From positions 382,912 through 446,911 of the forward strand of contig NMRA01000364.1 of the NCBI GenBank assembly GCA_002633005.1: a stretch of DNA of 64,000 nucleotides, read 5' to 3'. Positions within the stretch are counted from its first letter, which is position 1; each line of letters starts with the position of its first letter. This document shows positions 62,721 to 64,000 of the stretch, piece after piece. Both the position numbers and the translations under genes were made by a program. The DNA comes from Phoronis australis (taxonomy: Eukaryota; Phoronida; Phoronidae). Under the pieces are notes generated by a model. That model was not told where the DNA came from and did no database searches. It saw only the letters and a program-made list of their open reading frames with translations.

Positions 62721-64000
62721 CAACGGAAAGGCATAGGCTTACATTCACAGGGGCATGTAGGCCTACCTTCATTATAGCAATACAAAAGTGCTCAAGCATA
62801 CGCAGGGTGTCTGAGAACATCGGATAAATGTATGCTAACTAGAAACAGTGTTAATTGAGCCAGCATAAAAGCATCTCGAGGCTATAGCTGAATACACATT
62901 AGGGTGACACTTGAGACTTGAAAACATCCACCCGAATTGGTTGTAGGCCCTCACAAATATTCCTCCTCAGGACCTTCAGTTTGATACTCCGATTATTTCC
63001 GGGCCCAAAAGAGGGCGTAAAATATCACAGCCTTATGCTTCGGTGAGTCTTGCAAGTCCCCTCTGCAAATCTTTCCCAAGTTAGAGTATTGATGGCAAGG
63101 CTGGGGCTTATTCCAGTGAAAGTGATGAAATCTATATTTTAACCCTTTCCTAGTTGCATTACATAACAAGTTTAACTGAAGTTTATCCCAAGTGCAAAGG
63201 GCCTCCGTCCCACGAACCAAATTCCAAACAGACTCAATGCGTTCTGTAGAACACATCACCAAAAACTTGCTATAGCTGCAACGACAGGTCAAAACAATTT
63301 GGTTTGGCAATAATTACTGTAAATACACATCTATCATTTATATTCACATTTTTTGGTGTTTCGTTATACAGGTGACACTCCAATTAATTGTACGCCTATC
63401 TCCATCAACTTGGAACTTATACATAGAGTTCTATGGAACAATACGATCGAGTAAATACGTTAACGTATTTGTTATTCATTTGCTCATATAACGAAAAAAG
63501 TGAACCCTCACAAGTGCGCCTCCTTCAGTTGAATGATCAAATGAATTCAGACCCTGGATTCAACTGGTAGCGGTCATCAACTGCGAAAATATATTTATTT
63601 TGTCTAAGATGGCCAGGATACGTTGAACGACCTTGCGTTGTATTGTGTTTGACAGTTTACTTTGGACGTCTTCCCAATTGACAAGGTTCTGTGTGATTAT
63701 GGCCTTCACAGGGTTATAATTAAACAGGCCATACGTTAGTCTTGAACATTGAACCACTTAGTTGATCGCGCGACGTGGCTGAACCGGCAGAAATTGCAAA
63801 GGCGCAAACTGCAAGACACGACATATAAGCAGAATGGAAAGTGACAAGTCAGCGTATCCGTTTTCGCCCTTTTTTATGAAAAAAATTAGAAACGTGTTTC
63901 TTGTCTAGGCCTGGATAAATTCCGTTTTCGGCAGTTTTTAGTATTTTTCGAACGAAAGTCTATAATCGTCGCTTACCGATGTTCCACATTTTGAGGACAA
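62721..64000. other. Right end, nothing recognised
   Basis: A minus-strand frame at 62993-63310 (105 codons, Cys/Trp-containing) has no recognised domain. The remainder is AT-rich. Confidence 0.35.

Noticed and set aside
1-64000. CRISPR array, operon or prokaryotic replicon features
   Set aside because: Spliced genes, LINEs and TNFR-type modules show an animal nuclear sequence. No regularly spaced direct repeats of CRISPR type were seen.

Overview
This is a gene-poor, AT-rich, intron-rich window from an animal nuclear genome. I read it as an invertebrate deuterostome (hemichordate, cephalochordate or echinoderm type), with only moderate confidence. The reasons are spliced genes with GT-AG introns, several unrelated non-LTR retrotransposon remnants, dispersed short elements, and a tandem family of TNF-receptor-like genes joined to B-cell-maturation-antigen-type cysteine motifs. 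One unresolved base (n) lies near 10032. All gene models were assembled by eye from splice sites, reading phase and protein pattern.

Left flank (1-6690). No confident gene is visible. Positions 1-1450 hold a diverged repeat array in which a motif matching the CTCF core recurs about eight times in one orientation. Positions 3729-3979 hold a short hAT-like element with an 8-bp target duplication. Positions 4740-5340 form a CpG-richer, promoter-like patch with YY1 and CRE palindromes.

Receptor cluster (6694-26835, minus strand). Three paralogous four-exon genes, each with only phase-1 introns, encode single-pass membrane proteins of 297, 274 and 259 aa. Each has one six-cysteine CRD resembling TACI/BCMA, one transmembrane helix and a cytoplasmic tail. 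The tails share an acidic EE-H-x-x-LL patch. A kappaB-type site lies 90-180 bp upstream of each start codon. The genes are separated by LINE fragments and short elements.

Large gene (30620-60305, minus strand). A 24-exon model has every intron phase compatible and gives 1323 aa. In order it has an N-terminal region with a weak ERICH3-like motif, Ser/Pro-rich low complexity, one PLAT/LH2 domain, an acidic Ser-rich region, tandem PP1-docking motifs (SILK-type GILR, then RVxF-type KKVHF in its own 27-nt exon), about four to five ankyrin repeats and a basic/acidic coiled-coil C-terminus. One intron uses a GC donor. Its introns carry several copies of dispersed elements, a tRNA-derived sequence and a 39-bp minisatellite.

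Right flank (60306-64000). A plausible plus-strand first coding exon at 61114-61236 makes a divergent pair with the large gene, about 0.8 kb apart. A second plus-strand open segment starts at 62484. Neither is recognised.
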